From positions 547,658,630 through 547,722,629 of the forward strand of contig CM046882.1 in assembly GCA_025667525.1 (NCBI GenBank): 64,000 nucleotides of DNA, written 5' to 3'. The DNA is from Glebionis coronaria (Eukaryota; Streptophyta; Magnoliopsida; Asterales; Asteraceae). The notes beneath the pieces are model-generated. The model had not been told where the DNA came from. It made no database searches and worked only from the letters and a program-made list of their open reading frames with translations. Position 1 is the first letter of the stretch, and every line of letters begins with the position of its first letter. This document shows, piece by piece, positions 43,191 through 54,475 of this stretch. Made by a program: the position numbers and the translations under genes.

Positions 43191-44185
43191 ACCAAACAGA
43201 CTCACGATCTCACTTTTATTAAAAAGATTCATTGATCCAAGACTCAAACAGCAAACCAAAATTAAAATAAAGGAACGTGAAAACCTACCCGAGACCACAT
43301 AGAATGATCTTGAAGCCAAACCCGTTCTTTACATTTCTCGGTTTGATATAAACGTGGGACTGTATTTGGGTTGTTTTTTCGTTGAAAACAAGGGTGTATT
43401 CATTCTTGATGAGGAATTTAAGGTTTATGCTGAACGTTGGATTTAGGTCACGTAGCTTTGATTGTTTTGTTTGAGAAGAGAGAGTAAATAACTGGGGGGC
43501 GGAGGAAACTAGGGGAAGAGTTAACAACGAGTGAGTTTAGGGTTGATTAAACTTTAGAGTTGACTTATATAGTATTTAGGGCGGAGTATACTAGGAGTTT
43601 TATTAGGAGTGTTTCTGCCACGTACGGTGTTTTCTAGGCCACGTTTTGGTTTGTGACACACGATTTTAGGAAGGTTTGGTTTGTGTAGGATTATTTTTTC
43701 TTTGGGATAAATTGTTTTTGACACACTTTATAGATTTTATAAAATTTATATCCAAATTTTTTTATCACTTTAATTTTTATTCAAATCTTTTTTTTATTTT
43801 ATTTTTATTTTGAAAATTGTTATTTTGAATATTTTTTTAGTTACACTTTTTTCCTTTATTTTTCTTATAAAAAAAAATGAAAAATTCTCACTATTAATTT
43901 TTAGTTACACTTTTTGAATATTAATTTTTATTTTGATATTAATTTTTATTTTGATATTAATTTTTATTTTGATAATCTATTGTTATTTTTATTTTTATTC
44001 AAATTTTTATTTTGAAAATTTTGTGATATTAAGTTATAGACGTGTTAAAGTGACAAGAATTAGTTGCGGGAGTTACTTTTGGAGTGAGCCGACTTATTTC
44101 TCATCGACCTTCCATGGACTCGTTGAATTTCAAATCACACGAGGGAGAATAGCATCAAATGAAAGTTAAAGCTAGAGAAACTAGA
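43191..44185. other. Non-coding stretch, possible antisense gene fragment, AT-rich tandem repeat
   Basis: On the minus strand, a TATATAAG sequence near 43566 lies before a CTCTCTCTTCTC-like leader and an open segment (about 43527-43285) that ends at a donor-like GG^GTAGGT. It lacks an ATG and I do not recognise it; a captured promoter/first exon is possible. 43920-43973 is three exact copies of the 18-bp unit ATTAATTTTTATTTTGAT. Confidence 0.4.
43920..43973 (+). repeat. 18-bp tandem repeat, three copies
   Basis: Three exact head-to-tail copies of ATTAATTTTTATTTTGAT, followed by degenerate TTTTTATTTT words. Confidence 0.9.
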
Positions 44186-46279
44186 ATGACTTTATTTCGA
44201 CCACTTCGGTCCCATCTGTCGAACATTTCTCTACTTAAAGAAGGAAGCGGTTTTGTGACACTCTTCGGTCAAGATCGTACCATTTTTGTTCACCAAATGC
44301 TCATCAAATTTAACCAACTACGAGAGTAGATCAACAAAGAAGACATTAATCAAATTGAATCCTCACATTTACTTCAAGTTCTAGAGCAACATTTTTCGAG
44401 TTTCTTTCATTTTGATCCTGCCAAGGTTGAAGCTTCAACGATCTGCCAGTCATTCTTTGAAGACACACAAATCGAGGTTAAAGACTTCAGTGATAGATTG
44501 CTCAATTTCATGAAATCTATTGCACTTTTGATTTATGAAAGTTCACAACTTCAACTAGAGCATGATAGTGGAATACAAGAAAATCCGATGCAGATGCCAG
44601 AGAAAACAAATGGTCTTACGAATGACTCAAAGGAGACCACCTCAGTTAACACTGATAGCAGCGTCATTGCATCACGCCAACATGATTCAAGCATGCATGA
44701 CGAAGAGCCAATAGTTAGGGTACAAGTGAATCCTGTATCTAACAATGATTTACAACATGTTGAGCATTCCGACTCTATTTATGCTGAACATAGGATGGAA
44801 AAGAGTGATAGCAATACCACTTCTGATTCATCCGATGTGAATCATAATGAGGGAGAAAATGATCAGAATGCTAAAGATCATGATATGTGCTTTATGACTG
44901 CTATGTTAACAAATTCTGTTTCTAGGATTAAAGAGCTTGAAACGATTTTAGTTCAGCAATCCAAAGAGCTTGAGGATGCCAAAATTGAATTTTCAAAGAA
45001 AACGGAGAAATTTGAAACTTATTTTGAAAAACTTGAAAAGTCAAACGTTGTTCTTGAACGAAAATTGAATCAAACTGTTCTAGATTCTAAAGCTGAAAAG
45101 GATAATCTTTTGAAACAAATTAAGTTGCTTGAATCTAAATTGGCATCCCAAGATAGATTGCTCAAAGAAAATGAAACGTTAAAGGCTCAAGTTCAGGAAA
45201 AGGTCTTTGCTATAGCTGCTTTGAAAAATGAATTAAGGAAAAATAGTGGACCTAGTGTGGACACTAAGCTTGAAAAACCATCAATCTTGGGGAAACCGCC
45301 TACAAATCAGTTCGTCAGACAACCGACTGTCAGACAACCTACTGCATTTAGATCCGAGCGACCACAATCCTCGAGACCGCGGTTTGCCTCCCAAGTTGAT
45401 TTGGTTCACTTTCCTAGACCAGTCACTCCACCATCTAGGCCCAATGTGACTAAAACAGCTTTTGCAAGACCTAATCACATGATTGCCTCTAATTTCCCTA
45501 GACATAGTCCAAAGAATACGTCTCGAACTAGTTCAAATGACGTTCGCCATACATTTGGTCTAAGGGAAGCTAAGCAAAAGACACAAGTAAGAGATAGGAA
45601 TTTCAAACCTAGTCAGATGCCTTCTAGTTTACCCAACACTGCTAACCGTAGCATGTCACATCCTAGGAGCATCAATCAATCATCTAGGAATTCTAGATCT
45701 TACTCGGACATTAAATATGCTACTTGTAAAACATGTAGAAAATGTGTCTTTACGGCAAATCATGATTCCTGTATCAAGAAATTGCTTAATGAGGTGAACT
45801 CCCGTGCTAGACTTAAATCCCAGTGGGTGGCCAAAATCAAACCCTTTGGTAAAATGTGGCGCCCCACTTGTAGAACTTTCACCCTTGTAGAAAAGGAGTG
45901 CCCTTTAACTAGGATAGTCTCCGATTCTATTAAGACTACTAGGGAGGAAATTGAAAAGAAGGATGCATCACCTAAGCCTGAACTTAAGGTTTTCTATAAA
46001 AGGAAACGTTTACCAGCTAAGACAAGTGAATCATCTCCTCAGAACACCTCTGGCACAAGTAAGGACAACTGTGAACCCCCACTTGCTTCTAAGATAGATA
46101 TCGCTAACCCATATCCAAGCATGCAAATTCCTAATGAAAATGTAGGTACCAAAGAGGATGTTCCAAAAGAACGAAGCGGTCCAATCATTGTATACCATTC
46201 AATTAAGGACACTCTCAGAGTTTGGTTGCTAAAGAAGCTGATATCTAAGAAACAAGTGTCTCAGGGGATTTCCAGTTAA
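44186..46279 (+). pseudogene. gag: Gag-like protein of the nested copia element
   Basis: The frame starts at ATG 44186 (MTLFRPLRSHLSN) and is broken by one TAG at 44327-44329. From there it is open to the TAA at 46277-46279, with the next ATG at 44510. A long heptad-like region (RIKELETILVQQSKELEDAK onward, about 44930-45240) is a probable coiled coil. It is followed by a Pro/Arg/Ser-rich basic region and a Cys/His motif, CKTCRKCVFTANHDSC (about 45725-45775), then LLNEVNSRARL. This C-terminal pattern resembles Gag-like proteins of daisy-family copia elements as I know them. No protease, integrase or RT follows, so it would be a structural or RNA-binding protein only. Confidence 0.65.
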
Positions 46280-46340
46280 GCTTACAGTGCATCAGGACTT
46301 ATAGTCATATCACAGACTGTAACTCGTTCATCAAAGAAAT

Positions 46341-47152
46341 GAAAGTTTACCACCGATGATAAGCTAATCCTAACAACGAGAAATTCATTTTTCTCGGGCA
46401 TGAGCTTATATCAAAAACATTCTAAATTTTTAAGCTCATGCACAATGGCTCACATTCAAATCACAGTCTGTGACCCGGACTTCAGAGAAAGGGAAGTTTA
46501 TCTACGCAACGATAACTTACCCTCAAAACGAGAAATTAAATTTTTCTCGGACACGAGCTTACATTTAAACTATTCAAAGGTTTTAAGCTCGTGTAAATGG
46601 CTCCTCGTTAAATGACAGATGATGACCTGGACTTCAGAGACAGGGAAGTTTATCTACGCAACGATGACTTACCCTCAAAACGAGAAATTAAGTTTTCTCG
46701 GACACGAGCTTATCATAAAAACCATTCAAAGGTTTTAAACTCGTGTATAAGGCTCTTCATTAAATACCAGATGATGACCCGATCTTCAAATAAAGGAAAG
46801 TTTATCGCCGATGATAACTTATCCTCTTAACGAGAAATTCACCTTTCTCGGTCATGAGCTTGTATTAAAACATTCGAAGTTTTAAGCTCAGAAAGGAAAG
46901 TGTATCTTTTAAATAAGAGAACTTTTCCTCATAACGAGAAATTAACCTTTCTTGGTCATGAGCTTTCCGTTAAAACAGTCAAAGTTTTCAAGCTCATGAA
47001 AACAACTTCTAAGTAAATGTCAGCTTAGGACTCGTTCTTCAGATAAAAGGAAAGTTTATCGCCGATGATAAACTTATCCTTAACAACGGGAAGTTTACAA
47101 CTTCTCGGACTTGAGCTTGTTTTGTAAGATATTCAACATCTTAAGCTCAAGT
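46341..47152 (+). repeat. Six-unit tandem array of triple stem-loops (about 152 bp per unit)
   Basis: The third stem of successive units starts at 46398, 46551, 46702, 46853, 46957 and 47109, giving spacings of 153, 151, 151, 104 and 152. Stem 1 is AAGTTTATC/GATAAACTT-like, stem 2 CGAGAAA/TTTCTCG, stem 3 CATGAGCTT/AAGCTCATG-like. Examples: stem 3 of unit 1 pairs 11 bp (46398-46408 with 46431-46441); unit 2 pairs 11 bp (46551-46561 with 46584-46594); unit 6 pairs 10 bp (47109-47118 with 47143-47152). Stem sequences vary between units but pairing is mostly kept. It begins 62 bases after the gag-like stop, so it would lie in the untranslated 3' part of the transcript. Confidence 0.9.
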
Positions 47153-49830
47153 AATTGGTTTTCAAAACTTTGAACACAATTTTTCGAGAATTTCTCAAAA
47201 GGTTTTTCTAAATCTTTCAAAATTGTGTGTTCAAAAATGTTTTGATAAAAAGAGCATGTCTTCTGGAATCGATAATATTTACGATACTAGAAATGTCATT
47301 CAATAATGACACGGGGTTGTAAATAAAGTTCGAGCAGAAGTTCAAACTTTTAAAACATGCTCAAAATGGTTTGCTATTATTTCCGATAGTAACCCGCTTT
47401 TCACATTGAAGTCAAGCATTTCACCGGAAAGCTTTGACTCTACAATCTGAAGTTATCAACTCCACAATCCGAAGCAACTTACAATTGATATCTACATACT
47501 CGACGATGCGACTACTCAAACGGTGACTACAGCTCTTTCAATAGAACATGGGTCAACAATTGAGGGGGAGCAATTGTCCAGCATTCAGAATCCTTGATGT
47601 CGAGAGTGCCAAGTTAACATATTGGTGTTAAGACAACGATATCAATCATACACATGGAGTCAAGAGATAACTTCAGAAGTTACGAGGAAGACCAACATTC
47701 GTGAACAAGAACCATGTGCTTCTTTCATATGATGTTCTCCATCATTCAGGTCCAACCTCGTAAATTGCTAATATTGTGAATTCATTATCATATATGATCT
47801 TTGCACGTGATAAATACCTTACACTTGTGTTTAAAAGGTATTTAATTTACGTTTCAAGTACACCCTCATTAATTTGAGGGGGAGCTTGTGTAATTCATGA
47901 AGATAATTGGCTTTGCATTTTTCTTCCCAAAATTTTCTTAAAATGCTATTAAATCAATTGATATTAAAAACATCGATTGGGTTAATATTTTTAATATGGG
48001 GGAGAAAATGTGATTTAATATGGGAAATGATTAATCACAAATGGTTTGACTTAACGTGCTAGCTCATCCTGACATGTGCGAAATGTTTTCGGATATCGTG
48101 GCATATGTTAAGGGGGAGCAAAATGGATTTGCACTATCAAAATGGATTTCATGGTGACATACACTTACCTAAAACATCTCTATTCACGACGGTGAAGATT
48201 GTGGTGACATAAGGATGGTAGGATAGGTTAAAGTCCAATGATTCCTCTAGAACCGGAGGAATCTTCCCAAGGACATTCCATAGCTAGAAATAGTAGTCCT
48301 TAGGAAAGATGGAGAAAGATTGTGAACGTAGCTGAATGCCGACCAAGTACTTAAGTTAGCACTGGAACAATCACAACAAGGTGCTAGTGATGACGTATTG
48401 GTAAGCATTGAAGGGGTTGAAGAATGAAAAAGAATTGTAAAGATAAAGGGTGTAAAGAAAGAAGCCCTCCTTACAAATTAGGCAGAAACCGGGTCAATAC
48501 ATATGCTATTAAGATCATTGTTTAATGATTCTTGATATTGAAGACAGACATCATAGACCCAGTGATGCAAAGCACAACCCATCCCAGCTAACTCAGATAT
48601 CTCTTAAAAGATATTTGTTTTAATCACACGGAGACAACACGTTATCTATTGATTTATTCACTCCGAATAAATTGGTATTGAAAAGGTGGCACTCCTCTCC
48701 AGCCTCCGATCACTAATATCCAAAGTGCACGATCGAGTCTAGAGCCATTTGAGATCATTAAATATCTCATTATGACACACTTTCATAATTCCTTGCTTCT
48801 TCATACACTGTGAAAAGTAAGAAAGATCTTAAGAGTCCTACGCAAAATCTTCATGATCTTGCCTGAACATCCGAGTAATACGAAAGTATTTACAATGAAG
48901 ATGGAAATCCTTCTTGAGCGAATATCAAAAAGCTCATGGTAGGTGACTTGTGCGATTCTTTATGAATCAAACTTGTGATAACTGGAAAGCAACGGCTGTT
49001 TAATTCTTAACTGAATTTAAACACGTTACAGGCCTCTACGCAATATCTCAGTGATCTTGCCAGAACACTCAGAGTGATACCTTTGTGTTCACAGGATGAG
49101 TGGAAATCCTTCTAGTGTTAACCTCAAACAGCACTTGGTAGGTAACTTGCAAGATTCTATACGAATCAAGCTCGTGACAACTGGAAAGCAACGATGGTGC
49201 GGTTCTTAATTGAATTTCACTTGTTCCAGGAACATGAATTGACGGCTTCAAATCATGCGGATATTATTATCCAAATGATTCACTCTTTCTGTTCGCAGTC
49301 AGCTTTGGACGGTCGAATAAAGAGAACGGGTTTACCCGCGAAATCCTGTCAGGAAGTTACTTAATTGAAACTATCCATCACGGGTACGATATCTAATATC
49401 GTCCAACGGTCTTCACCGACCGGCGGTAAAATGCTACCGATTTAGAATGAAATGTTCAAAGCCATTTCTTTCGTGTCTACTTATGTTGCGGAATTTGAAG
49501 ACGGTGGCGTTGCGGAATCCAAGAAGAAGTCGTCCCCACATGCTTATACTGCATACACTCAGTACTTCAACGAATTCAAGAAAGTCTGAAGGTCAAGTCT
49601 TCCGCTGTATCATACTCTGAAGCTTTCAAGAATTATAAAGGTATAAGTGTGTGGAACATGAAGTCACGAAGAGGCGAATATCACAAGTGATGAATGCACA
49701 AGGTCAAGGCAAGAGAAAATGCTCAAGACTAAAGTCAAAGATCTCATCAGCATATTCACAAGAACAAGATCGAAGACTAAAGCATAGTATGCTAGGTTTA
49801 AGATTTTGTAAAATAGTGTGACCTCCCTTT
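47153..49830 (+). other. Non-coding 3' part of the nested copia element
   Basis: No open gene. More inverted repeats follow the array, for example TTTGAACACAATTTT near 47172 with AAAATTGTGTGTTCAAA near 47219, and GAGCATGT near 47252 with ACATGCTC near 47364. GGGGGAG tracts lie at 47564, 47878, 47998 and 48112. From 48700 to 49250, two blocks share CTACGCAA(A)ATCT-CATGATCTTGCC-like sequence (about 48838 and 49036), suggesting an old duplication of roughly 190 bp. Confidence 0.5.
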
Positions 49831-49954
49831 GGGGGAGATTGTTGGAAATACGTTTTTCCAAGGAAAGTATCGATCACATCATTATTAGCATAGATCACGA
49901 GCTTTAGACTATTTAGGACATTGTAACTTGGAGTGACCTCCCTTTGGGGGAGAT
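49831..49954 (+). repeat. Duplicated polypurine tract and LTR start
   Basis: GACCTCCCTTTGGGGGAGAT followed by TGTTGGAAATACGTTTTT occurs twice: at about 49820-49857 and, as the true 3' LTR junction, at about 49935-49972. After the first copy the sequence departs from the LTR (CCAAGGAAAGTATCG) and runs about 95 bp to the second polypurine tract. Confidence 0.8.
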
Positions 49955-50247
49955 TGTTGGAAATACGTTTTTACGTATTTAGAAAGGATCGGTCACTCCA
50001 ATGATATTGGGCTCGTGATCCAATATAGCCCATATAGCCCACATGTAGGGTGGGCTATATAAACCCCCCTCCTAGCATGTTAGGAGGGGTTGTTGGTTCA
50101 CTTCCATTTTATATAATCACATTTCATCTTTTCTTCATCATCCTCTCCTTTCTCTCTCTTATTTCTCTCTCTAAGTTCTTCCATTTATCATCCATATCAA
50201 TAGTATAATCCAACAATGCCTAATCCTTAGAAAAACACGATCCTTCA
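49955..50247 (+). repeat. 3' LTR of the nested copia element
   Basis: 293 bp, same ends as the 5' LTR. It differs at two positions by eye (CTCTTATTTC against CTCTTCTTTC, and AATCCAAC against AATCAAAC). Followed by the GGCTT duplication. Confidence 0.95.
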
Positions 50248-50357
50248 GGCTTATTTGATTTAATTAGCTTATTGCTTTTCGTTTCTGCTTATTTGCTTTA
50301 CTACTTATATGTTTTTTTTTGTATTGTTGTTACTGCTGAATTTCAGACTCTATTAGT
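50248..50357 (+). repeat. LTR2, right part, cut short by a deletion
   Basis: Resumes LTR1-like sequence at GGCTTATTTGATTTAATTAG and continues to AGACTCTATTAGT. It then jumps directly to CGTGAGACGTTTGG, which in copies A and C lies after the primer site. By comparison with LTR1, about 720 bp are missing, including the tRNA-like segment, the LTR 3' end and the primer-binding site. The junction shows only a TC overlap. Confidence 0.85.
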
Positions 50358-51067
50358 CGTGAGACGTTTGGATTTTGGGATCCGTTCTTTTTGAACGTTA
50401 ATTTTCTTGCAAACAAAATCAAAAATACAAAAAAAAATCAAAATTTTAAAAATACAAAAAAAATTAACAAATCACAAAAGCAAAATCTTTCCTAAGATTT
50501 GCACCAAAAAAATTAAAAAATCCAAAAGTAATACTTTTTCCTAAAAGTATTACACCAAAAATATTACGTATTAGTGTTATTTTTTTTAGTTCGATTTCTT
50601 TCGATTTTTTTTTGTGAATATATATTTTTCTAAAAAAATACAAAAAGATTTTTCTTTTACTATATTATATTACGTAGCACAATAAATTTACCTACTTTTC
50701 AAATAAGGCCTTAGTTGGGATTTCATCACCTAACTATTGTATTCGAATCCTAAACGAAATAAAAAGGAAAAATAGATAAATACTAGTAAGACGTTTGAAC
50801 TCGATTTATACAAACTTTAAGGTGGGTATAAGGCGACGCGCTATAAAAGGCCGTCTAAGGAAAAAGGTTTTTAAGTGCTTTATGCCACCTCGTTTCCCCG
50901 CTTGCTTGTGCGTATATTGAGAGGGACGACCGATTATTGATTTGCCAACTCAATTAGTATTAAGTATATATTTTTGTAGCTTTTTTCATATTGCACCTCG
51001 AGAGGGAAAATCCTTTTCCTCTCAAAGTCGACCGAGGTCACCTACCTCATTCCAAAGTTTTAATTGT
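50358..51067 (+). other. Leader of copy B
   Basis: A-rich leader matching copy C closely and copy A less so. It contains the conserved GCGCTATAAAAGGCCGTC block (TATA-like core 50842-50850) and ends at the gag ATG. No primer site remains upstream. Confidence 0.7.
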
Positions 51068-54000
51068 ATGCGCACTCGCGCGCATACATACATACCGATT
51101 GGTGTACCAAACACTTCTAATTCTTCCAAAAAGAAGAAGAAGAAGAAAAACAAAAAGACCGTCATTCGAGCCGATCCCGAGAATCGAGCTTTCGACAATA
51201 CGATGGCAACGGATAATCGACCAATGATTGAGATCCTCCAATCTCACGTTGAAGGAAACGATGACGCGATTGTGGTGCCGGATATTGGAGAAAATCATTT
51301 TGAACTTAAAACGGGTTTTATTCAAATGGTTTCCGCTACACCATTTTTAGGCCGTACTAATGATGATCCACACGCTCATATCAAACGTTTCATACAATTG
51401 GCAAACACCGTCAAATACAATGGGGTGCCACAAGAGGCTATTCGTTTACAACTCTTTCCTTTTTCCCTCGAGGGACAAGCCCGGATTTAGCTTGATAAGG
51501 AACCACCCCAAAGTATTACTACATGGTTTGATTTAGAGACCAAGTTCATTAACTACTTTTTTCCACCATCACGGACCACTTCTTTAAGGAATGAAATAAT
51601 TACCTTTGAACAAAAATATGGGGAAACGTTTAGTGAGTCTTGGGATCGATTTAAAGAGCTTTTAAGAAAATGTCCACAACACGGTTTCACTAAAGTGCAT
51701 CAACTTAATACGTTTTATAATGGTTTAACTCTTAATGATCAAGACTCACTTAATAGTGCCGCGGGGGGCAATATTCTTGTGAAATCAATGAACGAGGCTT
51801 GGTCCATAATTGAAAACAAGGCTAAAGTACAAACCAAGTGTGTTAGGGCCACTATGGCAAGTGCTATTTCTAGTGAGAGTGACAAGAGAATCGATAAACT
51901 CACTTCGCTTGTTGAAACAATTGCTTTACAAACCCAAGCCCTCAATGGTCAAGTTAATGCCTTGAAAGAAACTAGTGAAACGTGTGAGACTTGTGGTGGA
52001 CCACATTCGTATTTTAATTGTGACAAGGTTTACAATCAACAACAACAAGTTTGTGCTTATAACACCAATGCTAATGAACGGGTTCAATTCAAACCGAATG
52101 TTAATGTTAACCATTTGTCTTACAAGAGTACTAATTATTTGGCTCCCCCGGGTTTTGTAGCTCCACAAAGACCACCCCTACCCGCCCAAAATTCCCAATA
52201 CCAAAATAGGAACCAAGGTCCTCAAATGGGTAATTTTCAAGGGAATGCAAATCAAGGGAATTTTAATGGTCAAAATCAAGGGTTTCAATATAATAACCAA
52301 GGTTTTTATAATAACAACGGTTTTCAATCTCAATATCAAAACCAAGGTTTTCCTAATCAAGGGGTTAACAATCAAGGGTTTAATAAAATGAACATGCACA
52401 ACCCTCAAATGGACTTGGTTCTACAAAAATTGACCGAACATGAGAAAATCATGAAAGCAATGCAAGAATCTACTAGACAAATGCAAGAGTCCAACGATAA
52501 GAGATTTTTGACAATGATTCAAGCCCTTAGACCCCAAGGATCCTTACCTTCAAATACCGAGATTAACCCTCGTGCTAATATGAGTGCTATCAATACTCGA
52601 AGTGGAGCCACTTTAGTGGGACCTTCGATCTCTTCGCCCATAAAGGAGAGACAAGGCCCGGAGGTCATAATGAGTAATCCTACTCCCCCTTCGGTGATTC
52701 CTCCCACTACCACTCCTAGTACTAGTGCTCCATTGCCGAAAGAGCCTATCCCTACGATTGTTCAAGAAGCGAGTCCTTCTCCTTCTCAACCTTCACCATC
52801 TAAACCCAATATCCCTTATCCCTCTAGATTGAACAAGGCTAAAGTGCTCACCAAAGATGACGTTCATGTTTCCAACTTTTTGAAAATGATTTCCAACGTC
52901 AATGTTAACATAAGCCTTATTGAAGCACTTGCTCAAATGCCAAAATTTGTGAAAATGTTCAAAGATTTGCTTAATAAGAAAGAAAAAATGGTTGAGCTCG
53001 TTAGTACTCGTTTAAATGAGAATTGTTCCGCGATTCTTCTCAAAGCACTTCCCGAAAAGCTAGGAGATCCCGGACGATTCGTGTTACCTTGCTCGTTTCC
53101 CCAAATTGATGATTGTATGGCTTTAGCGGATCTCGACGCTAGCATCAATCTTATGCCACTCTCGGTATGGAAACGATTATCATTACCCGACCTTGTACCG
53201 ACTCACATGACTCTCGAGTTAGCTAATAGAACTCTCGCGTACCCCTTTGGTATTACCGAAGACGTTTTTGTTCGAGTTGGTACATTCACTTTTCTCGTGG
53301 ACTTTGTTGTTGTCGACTATGAGATGGATCCTCGTATTCCGTTAATACTTGGTAGACCGTTCTTAAGAACCGGAAAAGCTTTAGTTGATGTAGCCGAAGG
53401 GGAATTAATTCTTAGGGTTGGGAATGATCAACAAGTGTTTAAAATGGGGAAAATGGTAAATAAATCAAACGAAAAAGAATCGGTCAATATGATTGATGTG
53501 CTCACTTTTGATAATGAAGAAAGTTTTATCAATCCCTTTGAAACTAAAAAGTTTAACATTAATGATTTTGTGGTACATTCAAACCCACTTTTTGAAATTT
53601 CAAATGATAATCCACTTTTTGAAGAAAATGAGGAAACTAATTTTAGTGATGTCTCTTCCTTAAGTGATCATTCCACTTCGGATTTTGAGGATACCCCACT
53701 TTATAACACCTATAGTGACGACACTTCTTTAAGTGATCTCATTTCTTTGGGTTTTGACGAGACACCTTTAGAGCCTCCAATCTTTGATACCCCAGTTTAC
53801 GATGACTATGATGACGACACTTCTTTAAGTGATCTCATTTCTTTGGGTTTTGACGAGACACCTAGTGAGCCTAATGATCCTATCATCTCTATGAGTGATT
53901 CTCCCATTCTTGAGTCTCCCTTTGACTCTTATATTCCTAAATTGGGGATTATGACTTTTAAAAAGGATCCTCCGCCTTTAGAGGTTGCCCCTATTCTAGA

Positions 54001-54475
54001 GGATATTCCATTTGAGGAGGATTTAGATAACTTTCTAAACTCCTATTTTCCTCACGATGATGAGTTTTCCTATGACTCCGATGATACTTATGTTCTCACA
54101 TCGAGTTTGGAAGAGGACGACTCCCCCACTTTGGATCAAAATGACATTTTGAGCTTAAATGTCAACACCTCTTGCTATTTTCCTGTTAAGGAACCGGTGT
54201 TTGATCCCGGAATAGAGACTTTTGTGCTTTCATTGTCTTATCACCATAACACCTTTCCTCGTAAGAAATTTTTGCCTAAGGATACCCCACTCTTCTTTGA
54301 CTTGCGTGATTTTACCACCTCGGTGTTTATTTCCTTTTGTGATGGAAATTATGTGTTTGACCCGGGTCGATTTTCATGGGGTATGCCTTATTGGACTTTG
54401 TTTCACCCCTTTATCATGGAGAGATTTTCCTCCCTTGGAAATCTCGATTTTCCCATGATTTTCCCATTTGAATGA
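51068..54475 (+). pseudogene. Gag-protease-acidic tail pseudogene, copy B (one nonsense codon)
   Basis: The best preserved of the three copies: from ATG 51068 to TGA 54475 the frame is continuous (1135 codons) except for TAG at 51488-51490, where copies A and C have Trp in FSLEGQARIW. Domains: lysine-rich N-terminus, Gag core, knuckle CETCGGPHSYFNC (about residue 306), Asn/Gln/Gly-rich repeat, protease (about 680-770) and an acidic tail (about 800-1135) that ends FPMIFPFE. The protease active site reads DLDAS instead of DLGAS, so the catalytic Asp-Gly pair is damaged. The acidic tail carries an exact 51-bp duplication (53717-53767 and 53813-53863) absent from A and C. Confidence 0.87.

Larger units (their letters stand above)
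41429..50247 (+). mobile_element. Non-autonomous Ty1/copia element (LARD-like) nested in LTR2
   Basis: An 8,819-bp element bounded by 293-bp LTRs (41429-41721 and 49955-50247), which differ at two positions by eye, and a perfect GGCTT duplication (41424-41428 and 50248-50252). Primer site TGGTATCAAGAGC and polypurine tract GGGGGAGAT are of copia type. It has a single gag-like frame and no protease, integrase or RT. The rest is non-coding with several unusual blocks, listed separately. Four internal GGGGGAG tracts (47564, 47878, 47998, 48112) suggest Sirevirus relationship. Confidence 0.9.
30677..50357 (+). mobile_element. Athila-related non-autonomous element, copy A (LTR1 - internal A - LTR2)
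   Basis: LTR1 (30677-33453) and the two halves of LTR2 (39452-41428 and 50248-50357) are closely similar and share indels against LTR3, so they are the natural LTR pair of copy A. Between them lie a mutated primer site, a leader, a gag-protease frame and a 1.9-kb non-coding 3' region. RT, RNase H and integrase are absent. LTR2 is interrupted by a copia element (41429-50247). Athila kinship rests on the Gag and protease sequence (DLGASINLMP, PLILGRPFL) and the TGGCGCCG-type primer site seen intact in copy C. Confidence 0.82.

Noticed and set aside
43285..43527. Minus-strand 80-codon frame in the nested copia element
   Set aside because: No ATG start, no recognisable domain; kept only as a possible antisense fragment within the non-coding entry.
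46341..47152. Reading the stem-loop array as a CRISPR array
   Set aside because: Units are imperfect, lack uniform spacers, and sit inside a plant retrotransposon.
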